DNA of 64,000 nucleotides from Cognataquiflexum rubidum (GCF_022538115.1 NZ_JAKZAL010000003.1:248001-312000); one strand, 5' to 3'. Numbered from the stretch's first letter, positions 1 through 9,054 are shown. The notes: generated by a model not told the origin, from the sequence alone. Numbers and translations are program-made.

Positions 1-471
1 TTCGAAGTAGGAAAAAATCTTGCCGTTGTAACTGTCAGTACTTTTGAGATTGAGTTGGGTGAATGAATGACCGCACCATTCCTGGGAAGAAGCTGTAAAT
101 TTCAATCCCTGACTTTGCTCTTTGGTAGGCGTAAAAGCCGACATCATCATGTGGTAAGGATAAATGCCCGTCACAAAATCCCTCGTTTGGTTCATCTTCA
201 AGACAGAAATTTTATCCGAAGAACTTCCCTCCGGATCATCTAACTTGACTTGCTTTTTTCTCGAAAAATCCTCGGTGACAAAAATCAAAACCGCCTCGCC
301 TTCTCTCGCTTCTCCATATCGGTATTGAGTCAGATCAAAACTGCTGATTTCCGCTTTTCCCTGAAACCAATACTTGCCCCATTGTTCAAAATCGATGCCC
401 GAACGCATGGGCTTAGAACAGGAAGCCAAAAAGATAAATAGCAATGACAGGGAAACAAAATAGATGCGCAT
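1..471 (-). CDS. Putative lipoprotein, 3' end cut by window edge
   Basis: An open frame of 157 codons begins at the ATG ending at 471 and runs off the left edge without a stop, so the C-terminus is missing. The first 19 residues form a lipoprotein signal (MRIYFVSLSLLFIFLASC) with the lipobox Cys at position 19, so it is probably anchored in the outer membrane or periplasm. The mature part has no catalytic motif I can name; conserved-looking stretches are FWFQGKAEI-like residues near 35 and the EWCGHSFTQLN segment near 132-142. I do not recognise the function. It lies 38 bp downstream of the collagen-like lipoprotein gene on the same strand and may share its transcript. Confidence 0.7.
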   Translation of the reverse strand, partial: MRIYFVSLSLLFIFLASCSKPMRSGIDFEQWGKYWFQGKAEISSFDLTQYRYGEAREGEAVLIFVTEDFSRKKQVKLDDPEGSSSDKISVLKMNQTRDFVTGIYPYHMMMSAFTPTKEQSQGLKFTASSQEWCGHSFTQLNLKSTDSYNGKIFSYFE

Positions 472-508
472 ACAATCTGGTTTTTTTTCAATTTAAGAAA
501 TCTTTGGA

Positions 509-1429
509 TCAATCCGGGATTTTGTAGTATGCTTTTACTGCTTTGTAGTCCTTCAGGTTGATGGGAGCCATCCTTCCTGAACTTGGAGTGCCGCCCGGAA
601 TAATTATATACCTGAAACTGGCATCGCCACCTATTGGACCAGGTGAGGTATTATCTTCATTTGAGATAGCAATCTGAATCTTGTTTAACTGAAGGTAGTG
701 GATCAGTCTTTGATTTTTAGTTTGGGTGATGGGTTGCGAAATAGGAAGTGGTTGAACCATATCAGGGAAAAAGTCAAATTTCACATACACCATTACTGTC
801 CCCCTATCGATAATTTGGGAAGTTATTTTGGTTTCGTCAATGGTATAAATTTTTCTGACTTGGGTAAGGAAAAGGGTGTTATTACTCCATTTTGACTCTT
901 CAAATCGGATCCAACCTGAATAAATTACATTTGCCGTTCCGGTTTCGCCTTGAGGACCCTGTTCTCCTTGAGGCCCGGTCGGTCCGGTCTCTCCTTGAGG
1001 CCCGGTCGGTCCAGTCTCTCCTTGAGGTCCGGCAGGACCAGTTGGGCCTTGCGGTCCATTTTCCCCTTGCGGTCCTCCTGGCCCTGTTGGCCCGACCTCT
1101 CCCCTTGGTCCTGTGGGTCCTTGTGGCCCGGCAGGTCCTTGTGGCCCTGCTATTCCTTGAGGTCCTACTGGTCCCTGAGGCCCGGCTTCACCTTGAGGTC
1201 CTGTTGGTCCCTGAGGCCCGGTTTCACCTTGGGGACCTTGGGCTCCATCCTGTCCCGGCTCTCCCTGTTCCCCTTGCACACCTTGCACACCTTGCACACC
1301 TTGTTCCCCTTGTTCCCCTCTTGGGCCCTCCACCACTATAGGATCTCGTGTAGGTTCTTCATCTTTTACACAGGAGTAAGTGATAAATAATATTGTTAAA
1401 GACAAGCAAAACTTGAATAAAGCTCTCAT
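509..1429 (-). CDS. Collagen-like (Gly-X-Y) lipoprotein
   Basis: This 306-residue protein starts with a lipoprotein signal (lipobox ending at Cys20 in ITYSC) and a short acidic linker. Residues about 35-164 are roughly 43 uninterrupted Gly-X-Y triplets, rich in GPQ, GPT, GET and GVQ, the pattern of a collagen triple helix. Residues 165-306 form a non-repetitive, beta-rich C-terminal domain of unknown family that could act as trimerisation or adhesion head. Collagen-like stalks in bacteria are usually surface-exposed trimers; that role here is inferred. There is no Cys or His cluster to suggest an enzyme. The ATG at 1429 is the only start that gives the lipobox. Confidence 0.85.
   Translation of the reverse strand: MRALFKFCLSLTILFITYSCVKDEEPTRDPIVVEGPRGEQGEQGVQGVQGVQGEQGEPGQDGAQGPQGETGPQGPTGPQGEAGPQGPVGPQGIAGPQGPAGPQGPTGPRGEVGPTGPGGPQGENGPQGPTGPAGPQGETGPTGPQGETGPTGPQGEQGPQGETGTANVIYSGWIRFEESKWSNNTLFLTQVRKIYTIDETKITSQIIDRGTVMVYVKFDFFPDMVQPLPISQPITQTKNQRLIHYLQLNKIQIAISNEDNTSPGPIGGDASFRYIIIPGGTPSSGRMAPINLKDYKAVKAYYKIPD
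938..1325. repeat. DNA repeats encoding the Gly-X-Y tract
   Basis: The triplet region is repetitive at DNA level too. A 9-bp unit encoding Gly-Val-Gln is repeated three times near 1275-1302, and a 27-bp unit encoding GPTGPQGET is nearly duplicated near 980-1030. Such direct repeats allow in-frame expansion or contraction because every unit is a multiple of 9 bases. Confidence 0.75.
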
Positions 1430-1739
1430 ACCATTCCTTTTTAACTGAAAATACAGATATTGTTGAAAAATTCTGAAAATAATATTGATCTAAACTTTCA
1501 GACTAATGTTGTCTTTTTTTTAAAATAAATTGATCGATTTAATGTCATTTGAAGGCCATGTGTGTAGGTTAATACACAGTTTGGGGTGGTTTCAAATTAG
1601 ATCATTTAAAATCCCATAGTTTAAATCCCACTTAATTTATGCTTTCATACACATAAAAAAAAATTTATGGTCTATAATTATGTACTGAGGTGATCATTTA
1701 GCATCATATTATTGAAGAGGTAAATAGTTTTTCAGCTAA

Positions 1740-2211
1740 AACCATTCTTTTTATTCCATACCCTCTGCCTACGTGTCCTGTTTCCTTGCCGCCAAGTAGG
1801 AACTATCCAAATCCACTGTTCAGGGGTTGAGTCTCACTTGATTTCATCGCCTCACGCGCATTGTGCATGAACATCCTGGCTGTTTGAGAACGAACAGCAT
1901 AGCGTTATCCACCTGAAGGACTGAAAGACTTTTGGTGGTAGTTGCCATTTCAAAGCAGATGTAAAATGCCTTCAATAGCCCAAACTTCACCATATTAAAC
2001 AGAGTACTATTGCTCGGGCTTTTCGTATCACTACATGTATTGCAGGTTCTGGAGTAGTCTTTGCGGATTTGACTTCCTTGATGGCCGCACTTTCTGCATA
2101 TAAGGTTCTGATTCTACTTCAATTTGAGGTATTCTTTAAATCTTCTTCGATAATAAAGCGTTCAGTAAGCTCTATAATCCCTTGTCCTTAAAAAATGTCC
2201 ATTCCCTTCAT
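1740..2211 (-). pseudogene. Decayed IS1595-type transposase remnant
   Basis: No intact frame exists between 1430 and 2322, but reading the minus strand in shifting frames recovers an IS1595-like transposase order: an N-terminal segment resembling IELTERF..EEDLKEYLK near 2160-2200, a zinc-ribbon start CRKCGHQ near 2095, a CxxC half (RTCNTC), a helix-turn-helix-like stretch (ATTTKSLSV), MHNAREAMK near 1850-1870, and a catalytic-Asp segment resembling VDxDSSYLGGKE with GHVGRGYG at 1745-1810. At least three frameshifts and several stops interrupt it, and everything after the first catalytic Asp region is missing. Family assignment rests on motif order and the YxGGKE signature; terminal inverted repeats were not found. 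The flanks 1430-1739 and 2212-2322 are AT-rich and hold nothing I can identify. Confidence 0.6.
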
Positions 2212-2322
2212 TTGATTGAGGATAATGATATGAAATTAGGTAATTATCTCGGCTTCATTGTTTGCTAAATCAATATTACTCCGCAGGGTTTTAAGAATTT
2301 CCTTAAATTATTTTATACTTAA

Positions 2323-4212
2323 TCAACTCCATGTAATCAATGGGATCACTTTCTGTGTAATCAGGAAAATCGAAACCATAAAATGAAAGCAAGTGAGCGC
2401 AATGATTGGCCAAGTTACCCACCTGCTTTGGGGAAATCTTTTTGAAAGAAACAGAATAATAGCAGAGGTCAGAGAACCCAACACAAAAAGGATGGAGCAA
2501 AACAGAACACCAATTGACAAATAACTTGGTGTGGAAAAAAGTAAATCTGCGCCTTCAATATTCATTCTGGGAATAAAAAACATAAGGAATATGGATAGGC
2601 TAGTACAAGTTGGCAGGATTGATATTTTCAAGAGATTAGCATATTTAGCTCTATTTCTAAGGAAAAGGATAAGGCTTAAGACAGCAATAAATGCTCCCAA
2701 AACCATCAAAATAACCCATATCACCAAAATTGAAATTTGCCCAAATACCCTAAATCCTGATATAGGCTTAAAGACAAACCTTTCTGTATAAAGCACTTTA
2801 CCTTCCAAAGGATCGGAATCCTGAACCAAACCTATCTTCCCGCTATTCCCATAAGTGTATTCAGTTGGAGAAACAGGATAGTAAGTTGATTTGCCACCGG
2901 GAAGGATCCAAGCCATGGTCAGGTGGTCCTCATGTACTTCCACTTTTTCGATATTGAAGATCAGGTCCTGGTAAAACCGGTCTTGATTTCTGGGATTGAT
3001 AGCCAAATAATAGCCGTCCTTAATATGAGTTTCGCCTTGATATTTTGCTTTATGATTTGGTCCTAAATGTAAATCGGCAGTTTCAAAATCCCGGATAAGG
3101 GTGGATATCTCCTGCATGGCAGTGCCATTATTAGCGTTCATCAATATTACATGTCCGATCTTTTCCTCAGGTAAATATGCCAATTCCGAAAGCCCTCCAT
3201 CCATAGCGCCACTATGACCGTGGTAAGTAAAGTTGTTATGGAAAGAAGTTTGGTTTCCCAAGCCGTAACCCAATTCCAATCCGATATCAGATCCGGAACT
3301 GTTGTAGGGAATTTCCATTCGGTCTATTGATTCGCTTTTTAAAAATTGGACACTATCCAAACTACCTCGGTTTAGTAACAATCGGAGAATTTGAGAAATA
3401 TCTACTATAGAGGAATTGAGCGCTGAGGATGGCCGGAAAAGCTCATTTTTGTAAGCGATTTCCTTCATTTCCCAATTGTATGTTTCCGCTCCCCACTTTT
3501 GAAATATTTTATCATTGAAAAAAGTAGAATGGTTCATCATAAGCGGTTTAAAAATCGATTCCTTTACATAATCTTCATATTTTAAACCGATTACCTTTTC
3601 GACAATATATGCCGCAACCGCATACCCTGAATTGCAATAGGCCATTCTCGTACCAGGAATCCATCTTGAAGTCCTCGAGTGTGGATGAAACTCCAAAGCA
3701 TCTTTCAATGAAATGGGAGGATGCTGATTGTGAACCATTTCTACCAAGTGAATTTCATCCCATCCTGTAGTATGTTCCAGGAGGTGAATAATCCTTACGG
3801 GATGTTCTTCTTCCCATTGATTTTCAAACTTTACTTCAGGAACAATACTTTTCACTTCATCTTCCAATGTTAATTTTCCTTCTTCCTGAAGCTTGAGAAT
3901 CGAAAGCGCAACAAACATTTTGGATAAAGATGCAATCCGGAACATTGAATTTTCATTATCCTTTTCAGCAATTTCTTGATCTGAATTACCTAAAACCTCA
4001 AGCCAAACATTTCCTTCTTCATTTAACAATGCTATGCCGACCTTGAGGTTTTGGTGTTGGGAAATGACATGTTTTATGTTGATTTTAAGCTCGTTTAATT
4101 TTGTGTCGGAAATAGAATCATTTTGAAAATCGTAATTCGATTTTCCAAAACAAAAAATACTATTCAGAAATAGTAGGGTGGTCAGGAGGAAAAATATTGG
4201 CTTTTTAAACAT
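2323..4212 (-). CDS. Serine hydrolase, class C beta-lactamase family, membrane C-terminus
   Basis: The protein is about 629 residues. A signal peptide covers residues 1-22, followed by a beta-lactamase/transpeptidase-like domain (about 40-400) with the SxxK nucleophile motif at 95-98 (SLSK), a YxN motif (YCNSGY, near 190) and HxG (HGHSGAMDGG, near 335). Family members are D-aminopeptidases, carboxypeptidases or esterases. After about 480 there are four predicted transmembrane helices, so the catalytic domain is probably periplasmic. The ATG at 4212 is preferred to the TTG six codons upstream because it places the signal peptide at the start. It follows a DUF1460 amidase gene by 14 bp, suggesting a two-gene unit acting on peptidoglycan peptides. 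Confidence 0.85.
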   Translation of the reverse strand: MFKKPIFFLLTTLLFLNSIFCFGKSNYDFQNDSISDTKLNELKINIKHVISQHQNLKVGIALLNEEGNVWLEVLGNSDQEIAEKDNENSMFRIASLSKMFVALSILKLQEEGKLTLEDEVKSIVPEVKFENQWEEEHPVRIIHLLEHTTGWDEIHLVEMVHNQHPPISLKDALEFHPHSRTSRWIPGTRMAYCNSGYAVAAYIVEKVIGLKYEDYVKESIFKPLMMNHSTFFNDKIFQKWGAETYNWEMKEIAYKNELFRPSSALNSSIVDISQILRLLLNRGSLDSVQFLKSESIDRMEIPYNSSGSDIGLELGYGLGNQTSFHNNFTYHGHSGAMDGGLSELAYLPEEKIGHVILMNANNGTAMQEISTLIRDFETADLHLGPNHKAKYQGETHIKDGYYLAINPRNQDRFYQDLIFNIEKVEVHEDHLTMAWILPGGKSTYYPVSPTEYTYGNSGKIGLVQDSDPLEGKVLYTERFVFKPISGFRVFGQISILVIWVILMVLGAFIAVLSLILFLRNRAKYANLLKISILPTCTSLSIFLMFFIPRMNIEGADLLFSTPSYLSIGVLFCSILFVLGSLTSAIILFLSKRFPQSRWVTWPIIALTCFHFMVSIFLITQKVIPLITWS

Positions 4213-4226
4213 AGTATCAATTCTGC

Positions 4227-5087
4227 TCAATTTGCAAGGGCCACCAACCGGCTTACCATAATCCCGGATTGGGATTTGTTAGCCATAAGGTAGTCGCTCA
4301 AGGGCTTTTCCGAAATCTCTACTTTTTTGGATCCCGAACTCGCATGGAGCAAATGGATCCGGCCTTCTTTTTCGATGGCAAATCCCACATGGACAATGTC
4401 CAAATTGGTCATCGAAGTGGTAATGGCAATCAAGTCTCCCGAATTGATTTTGTTTTCGTGAGTTCTAATTTCGGTCTTCGGCAAAAAGTAATACTTCCGG
4501 GATTTTATTTCAGATTCGGTTTCTTTGAGTTGATTGATATAATCCGGATTGGAAAGCTGTGGATAGAATTTTGGGTTGGAAGTCATGAAGGATGGATTGT
4601 TTTCGTAGACACTTCCACCGATTTCTTTGCTGATATCCTTCAAAATCCCTTTCTCTTCATTCTGAAAAATCCAGTCTGAGAAATAATGCAAACGGGAAGA
4701 ATACCCATCATTGACCCCATGCCGGTATCTTAATTTTTCCAGTTCTTGGGTGTAAGCTTCAAAAGTAAATTCCCCTGCCTTGGCTGTCCTTGCCAATGAG
4801 ACCACAGTTTCCAAATACGTGGTACAATCCAAACCCATCAAGTTCACTACCAGTTTTTCCTCGCCGGGAAGTTCCAAAGTTTTCTCCACATAAGGTGTAT
4901 TCAAAAACCAAGAGCCGATTTCGATGGTCAGGTCATTCATGGACTTTTGGGAATGGTTCTGCTGTGAAAGCATGTTCAAAGCCGAATCTAGCCTTTGACG
5001 GCTTTCCAAAGTGCATACAGTTTGAGCCTGTAGTGAAACAGGAAAGGAGAAAAGGATAAAGAGGATCAACCGCATGAAAATGGCCAT
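4227..5087 (-). CDS. DUF1460 (N-acetylmuramoyl-L-alanine amidase-like) protein
   Basis: The 286-residue form begins at the ATG at 5087 and opens with a signal peptide ending in LQAQ; the frame also stays open for 39 codons upstream to 5204, but that extension would bury the signal. The DUF1460 pattern is clear: GLDCTTYLETV with the probable catalytic Cys88, RYRHGxxxGYSSRLHYFSDW at about 120-139, and DIVHVGFAI with the probable catalytic His233. The fold is NlpC/P60-like, and members are thought to cut peptide stems of peptidoglycan in the periplasm. The following serine hydrolase gene starts 14 bp beyond the stop, so the pair is probably cotranscribed. Confidence 0.85.
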   Translation of the reverse strand: MAIFMRLILFILFSFPVSLQAQTVCTLESRQRLDSALNMLSQQNHSQKSMNDLTIEIGSWFLNTPYVEKTLELPGEEKLVVNLMGLDCTTYLETVVSLARTAKAGEFTFEAYTQELEKLRYRHGVNDGYSSRLHYFSDWIFQNEEKGILKDISKEIGGSVYENNPSFMTSNPKFYPQLSNPDYINQLKETESEIKSRKYYFLPKTEIRTHENKINSGDLIAITTSMTNLDIVHVGFAIEKEGRIHLLHASSGSKKVEISEKPLSDYLMANKSQSGIMVSRLVALAN

Positions 5088-5245
5088 AGGAAGGTTCTTT
5101 GACAAATTGCATGATTTTTTTGAAAATGTCATGCTATTTTTAAATTGAATGTAGGGTTGGCGGACTTTCAAAGATTCCATTAATATCTTATTCTCCACAT
5201 CCACATTGGAAAGTTGCAGAATAGAGTCAAATTCCCTAGATTTTT

Positions 5246-5602
5246 CTAAATGTCTTGCCCAAAAGTCAGCAAATTATGGTCAGGATCAAGAAGAGAAAAT
5301 TCCTTCATTCCCCAAGGTTTGGCCTGTAATTGCCCGTTTGGATGAATGGGAATTTTTTTGTCCAATAGGGACTTATAAAATACATCGATATCGTCAGTCC
5401 TGATGTAAACCTGTCCATAATTTTCTTTAGGATCGAGAGCCTTGAATTCAAAAAAGTGGATCTCAATTTTATCCTTATATAACATCAGGTAACCCTCATA
5501 ATCCGCATTTCCATTTTCCTGAAAGCCCAATTTGTTGATGTAATACTCCCTTGTAATGGCTTTGTTACGCATGGGAAGTTTGGGATGGATTTCGGTGAGC
5601 AT
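5246..5602 (-). CDS. VOC family protein, bleomycin-resistance/glyoxalase type
   Basis: The compact 118-residue product starts at MLTEIHPKLPMRN (ATG at 5602); an upstream in-frame start at 5704 would add 34 unrelated residues. It shows the vicinal-oxygen-chelate pattern of two beta-alpha-beta-beta-beta modules, with YYINKLGF, EIHFFEF, GQVYIRTDDID and the ending EFSLLDPDHNLLTFGQ typical of the bleomycin-binding branch. Members act as dimers that sequester small drugs or carry out metal-dependent chemistry; the substrate is unknown here. It lies at the end of a minus-strand run behind the sigma factor and membrane protein genes. Confidence 0.85.
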   Translation of the reverse strand: MLTEIHPKLPMRNKAITREYYINKLGFQENGNADYEGYLMLYKDKIEIHFFEFKALDPKENYGQVYIRTDDIDVFYKSLLDKKIPIHPNGQLQAKPWGMKEFSLLDPDHNLLTFGQDI

Positions 5603-5700
5603 GGCTGATAGAGAATAATTAGATGTGGAAGAAATGAAATGAATCGATGGTACTATGCGATTAAAATTACTCAGTTTTGATAGCAAATCAAATCCTTCGG

Positions 5701-6351
5701 TCAACCTTCCTTTTTAGCTTCTTCGATCTGTTGCAATAGATCTGCTGACTTCATCATCGGATCCCATTCTTTACCGCTTAAGAGAAACTTAAACCATTTT
5801 TTGTCCCGGTTTTCAAATCTGATATTTTTGAAAAGCCAGATCCCAAGATAGGCCATACCCAATGCGACCCCTACAATAATGCTGATTTGAAATACATGGA
5901 GGTTTTGGAACAAATCTTTGGTCCAATAGAAAACCGTCCAAGCCGGAAGTTGCAAAAACAGTAATCTGGTAATCCAGATGGTGCTTGACTTCAATTTGGC
6001 GATTTTTTCTTGGGTGCTGAGAATCGGTTCGTTGATGTCTACAAGATTGATCAGCACGAGCTGATAGAGGTAAACTCCGATAGAAAGTTTGGTGAGGAGG
6101 ATGTGAAATCCAATTGAGATCAAAAACATCGGACTGGCATATGCCCAAACGTTAAAAACAATGAGATCCAAAAAACCCACCCAGACGATACCCACAATGA
6201 TGGCAAAGATTTTTATCGGCTGCATTCCGGAAAGGAGCGATTTGACTTTGATTTTGGTGATTTCTTCTGCGTTTTGTCTATTCAGCACAAGATTTTGGGA
6301 AAGCTTTCGGTCATAAGATTCCCAAAGGGCGAGGAGTTGGTTTTCTTCCAT
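5701..6351 (-). CDS. Membrane protein linked to ECF sigma factor
   Basis: This 216-residue protein has a soluble N-terminal segment of about 45 residues, then four hydrophobic helices at roughly 46-66, 70-100, 128-146 and 150-172, and a charged C-terminal tail. I do not recognise a named family. The start codon is only two bases beyond the stop of the sigma factor gene upstream, so the two are translated together. Proteins in this position often act as anti-sigma factors or regulators, with a short cytoplasmic N-terminal region that binds the sigma factor; that is inference from context only, since no zinc-binding anti-sigma motif is visible. Confidence 0.7.
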   Translation of the reverse strand: MEENQLLALWESYDRKLSQNLVLNRQNAEEITKIKVKSLLSGMQPIKIFAIIVGIVWVGFLDLIVFNVWAYASPMFLISIGFHILLTKLSIGVYLYQLVLINLVDINEPILSTQEKIAKLKSSTIWITRLLFLQLPAWTVFYWTKDLFQNLHVFQISIIVGVALGMAYLGIWLFKNIRFENRDKKWFKFLLSGKEWDPMMKSADLLQQIEEAKKEG

Positions 6352-6355
6352 GGTT

Positions 6356-6862
6356 TTATCTGTTTATGGTAGCAAATTTTTGTTTGAGGGTCTGTTTGAT
6401 GCGGGAGACTTTGGTCGAGACATTGGAGACAGTGAGTCCGAGGATGTCGGCGATTTCCTGTTGGCTGTTTCCTTCGAGATAAAGGAGAATCACCGCCCTG
6501 TCGATTTCTTTCAGTTCTCTGATGAATTTCTGAAGCATATCAAGGTCTTCATTCTGTTCGATCGGGAGTTTTTCGACCGGAAGGGAAATAATTTCCTCAG
6601 GAAATGGTTGGCTTATCCTGCCCCTGCGGCTTTCTTTTCTGTAAAAAGAAATGGACACATTGAGCGCAATCCTGTACATCCAGGTACTCAGCTTGAAACT
6701 CGGGTCATATTTGGGAAAGCTGAGCCACAACTGCAAAATGATCTCTTGGATCAGGTCTTTGCGGTTTTCTTCATCCCGACAATAGGAGTTGGCGACCTTG
6801 TAGATGATGCCTTTGTTGGCATCTATGACTTTCAGAAATGAGGTCGAATCCCTAGTAAACAT
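6356..6862 (-). CDS. ECF-type RNA polymerase sigma factor
   Basis: From the ATG at 6862 the protein is 168 residues. Region 2 is recognisable in KVANSYCRDEENRKDLIQEI..QLW (core binding) and STWMYRIALNV, and region 4 in LKEIDRAVILLYLEGNSQQEIADILG with a helix-turn-helix followed by VSTKVSRIKQTLK. Such small sigma-70 factors lack regions 1 and 3 and redirect RNA polymerase in response to envelope signals. The frame is open upstream to 6961, but the extra residues do not fit the family. It is the first gene of a run with the membrane protein ending at 5701, a likely regulatory partner. Confidence 0.9.
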   Translation of the reverse strand: MFTRDSTSFLKVIDANKGIIYKVANSYCRDEENRKDLIQEIILQLWLSFPKYDPSFKLSTWMYRIALNVSISFYRKESRRGRISQPFPEEIISLPVEKLPIEQNEDLDMLQKFIRELKEIDRAVILLYLEGNSQQEIADILGLTVSNVSTKVSRIKQTLKQKFATINR

Positions 6863-7123
6863 GGTGTGGCTGCGGTTGTAGGACCGGATCTGAACTTTGT
6901 TTTGTTGAATATGGCAAATTTTCCATGATTGAAAACAGGTTTGATGGAGTTGTTTACCCAATTATTCGCCTGAGGTCAAAAAATCTCACAGTTGAGGTAG
7001 AAAAAGGGGAAAGGATTCTTTAAAATCAAAAAACCATGCTTTTCAGAAAATCTATTAAATCATTAATCCCTTAATTGTTTAAAATAATACGCTACATCCG
7101 TCAACTGTCATCGGACTTTTAAA

Positions 7124-7501
7124 TCACCTTTTCTTTTTCAAAGGTTTACTATTTCTCAGGTTTTCATCCAACCTAAAAATCACAATATCTGATATCAGGT
7201 CCAATGGAAGCGGTTTATCCAAGGGGAACTGAACAGTTCCTTTGGCGGTGTTAAATGCGGCAAGCTCTTTCTTAAATTCCGCTATTCCCGAAGCGCCCGG
7301 ATAGAAGCCAAAGTGGGATTTATATGCCGCAAAGTGGACAAGATTGCCATGAATCTTAAAAGTCGGGATGCCATAATTGATGCATTCTTCTGCTTCAGGT
7401 GCGGCTTGCCTGATCGTGTTTCGGATGACTTGGAGCTTTTCCTGAATGTCCTCCGGAAATTCCGAGATATAAGCGTCGGTGTCTTTGGCGGCTGGTTTCA
7501 T
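7124..7501 (-). CDS. DUF1801 (YdhG-like) protein
   Basis: The 125-residue product has the DUF1801 layout: YISEFPEDIQEKLQVIRNTI near the start, EAEECINYGIPTFKIHGNLVHFAAYKSHFGFYPG in the middle, and a C-terminal segment with GTVQFPLDKPLPLDLI. The fold is a small alpha/beta domain; related proteins have been called iron chaperone-like or ferredoxin-interacting, but the biochemical role is poorly defined. It is a single small cytosolic protein with a Lys-rich tail. It precedes the sulfurtransferase gene in coordinates and is on the same strand, but 29 bp separate them and no shared function is evident. Confidence 0.85.
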   Translation of the reverse strand: MKPAAKDTDAYISEFPEDIQEKLQVIRNTIRQAAPEAEECINYGIPTFKIHGNLVHFAAYKSHFGFYPGASGIAEFKKELAAFNTAKGTVQFPLDKPLPLDLISDIVIFRLDENLRNSKPLKKKR

Positions 7502-7530
7502 GGGTTCAAAGAAGTTTAAAAATTAAAAGT

Positions 7531-8376
7531 TTATCCTAATTCTGTCGCTATTTCTCTGCCGTTCCTTGACCATTCACTCCAAGAACCCACATACAGTTTG
7601 GGGATTTCCATTCCTGCATGCGCCAAAGCCAATAGTGTGTGGCAGGCCGTGACACCTGAACCGCAATGCACGATAACGTTTTCGGCAGATTTTCCTTCCA
7701 AGGCTTTCTCATATTTCGCTTTGAGTTCTGCAGGAGAAAGAAACAATCCTTTTGGATCAAGGTTGGAGGCAAAGGGGATATTCACCGCACCGGGGATGTG
7801 ACCCGCTACCAAGTCAATGGGTTCTTTTTCTCCCCGGTACCTTTCATTTTCACGCACATCGATGATGAGGTAGTTTTTGTCTTTGGTGACTTTGTCGATT
7901 TCTGAGATGTCTGAAATGCGCAATTTCCATAGATTCACTTTGTAAATTCCCTTTACAGGGGTTTTTTCCAACTCTGTACTTATCGGAAATCCAGCTTGGA
8001 TCGCTGCATCCATTCCTCCATCCAAAACCTTGATTTTTTCGTGGCCTACTGCTTTCATCATCCACCAAAATCTTGCTGCAGCATTTGCTCCGTTTTTGTC
8101 ATCATAGACGACTACATGCGAGTCAGGGCTGATGCCAAGCGACTCCAAAAGTAGGGAGAATCTCGCTGCGTCAGGCAAAGGATGTCTTCCACCATCCGCA
8201 TAATCCGCCTTGATATCGGACAGTTGACTGTTCAGATCGACATGCAAAGCGCCTTGGAGATGGGATTTGTCGTAGTTTTCTTTGCCAAATCTGGCGTCAA
8301 TCAGCACGAATGCTGGCGAAGCTGATAAGGTTTGTAAATCAGAAGCTGATATGATCGGGGATATCGATTTGTTCAT
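7531..8376 (-). CDS. sseA: Two-domain sulfurtransferase (thiosulfate/3-mercaptopyruvate type)
   Basis: The protein of 281 residues carries two rhodanese domains. The N-terminal one (about 8-125) is the inactive structural copy with IDARFGKENYDKSHLQGALHVD; the C-terminal one (about 155-277) holds the active-site loop CGSGVTAC near residue 236. The loop sequence CG[S/T]GVTA is characteristic of 3-mercaptopyruvate sulfurtransferases rather than strict rhodaneses (CRKGVT), so transfer of sulfur from 3-mercaptopyruvate to a thiol or cyanide acceptor is likely. DVRENERYRGEKEPIDLVAGHIPGA is a standard family segment. There is no signal peptide, so it is cytosolic. Length is normal. Confidence 0.88.
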   Translation of the reverse strand: MNKSISPIISASDLQTLSASPAFVLIDARFGKENYDKSHLQGALHVDLNSQLSDIKADYADGGRHPLPDAARFSLLLESLGISPDSHVVVYDDKNGANAAARFWWMMKAVGHEKIKVLDGGMDAAIQAGFPISTELEKTPVKGIYKVNLWKLRISDISEIDKVTKDKNYLIIDVRENERYRGEKEPIDLVAGHIPGAVNIPFASNLDPKGLFLSPAELKAKYEKALEGKSAENVIVHCGSGVTACHTLLALAHAGMEIPKLYVGSWSEWSRNGREIATELG

Positions 8377-8415
8377 TTTGTGGGTCTTATCTGGAAATGG
8401 GAAAAAGCAAATTCC

Positions 8416-9054
8416 TTAAAATTTGAACCAAGGATAGGGTTCATTGACAAAATCCAAAGCTCTCGGCAATCCGTCCCCGGGGAGAAGTTTCAGTTCGGGC
8501 TGCATGGACGGGTTGGAGGGATAGGTTTTCCCATCAAATTTAACAATCCTGTATTTTCCGCCGGACAAAATGAACAGGTCTTTCCAGCCATTTGACTTGG
8601 TATTGTCGATCACTACAGGGTAATCTGAAACTGTGAATTGTGTGATGACATTGCCTTCACGGCCCAAAATCATCTGGGTACAGCCACCTGAACCGCAAAA
8701 GTACGGTCCGGTAAATCCCACCATGATTTCTTTGTTGCCATCTTCATTGAGGTCATATTCAAAGAAGATAAACTTCCTACTGTATTCGTCGATGATGTCC
8801 TTTTCCAGATCATCTTTGAACAAGGTTTGAACAGTCTTCCTGACCAATTCAGCGGTTTCTTTTGCGCTGCTGTTGACACCATAAAGATTTCCCGGAATGG
8901 TGTCAGTCGGATCCGGATCGTAGATTTCTTCGGGTATATCGGTTTCTGTTTGGACGCTGTCAGCTTCGGTACTTTCTTGAGAGCTTGGAGATTGACAGCC
9001 TACGACCGACAAAACTAGAAAGCCGAGGAGGAAGGATATTTGGTTTTGGGACAT
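8416..9054 (-). CDS. Lipoprotein with calcium-loop-like segment
   Basis: The 212-residue protein begins with a lipoprotein signal whose lipobox (SVVGC) puts Cys20 at the mature start, followed by a Ser/Glu/Thr-rich linker. Residues about 90-130 include FEYDLNEDGNKEIMVGF, which resembles the DxNxDG loop of FG-GAP or EF-hand-like repeats, then two close Cys residues (FCGSGGC) that could form a disulfide. The C-terminal half is unremarkable. I do not recognise a family beyond a general periplasmic lipoprotein. It is 39 bp from the sulfurtransferase gene on the same strand. Confidence 0.75.
   Translation of the reverse strand: MSQNQISFLLGFLVLSVVGCQSPSSQESTEADSVQTETDIPEEIYDPDPTDTIPGNLYGVNSSAKETAELVRKTVQTLFKDDLEKDIIDEYSRKFIFFEYDLNEDGNKEIMVGFTGPYFCGSGGCTQMILGREGNVITQFTVSDYPVVIDNTKSNGWKDLFILSGGKYRIVKFDGKTYPSNPSMQPELKLLPGDGLPRALDFVNEPYPWFKF

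Noticed and set aside
892-1390. Long plus-strand frames opposite the collagen-like gene
   Set aside because: They are the complement of a repetitive Gly-X-Y tract, give Leu/Arg- or Ser/Leu-rich repeats of no family, and lack a credible start.
2303-2500. 65-residue frame within the serine hydrolase region
   Set aside because: It lies in another frame of the C-terminal membrane part of that gene.
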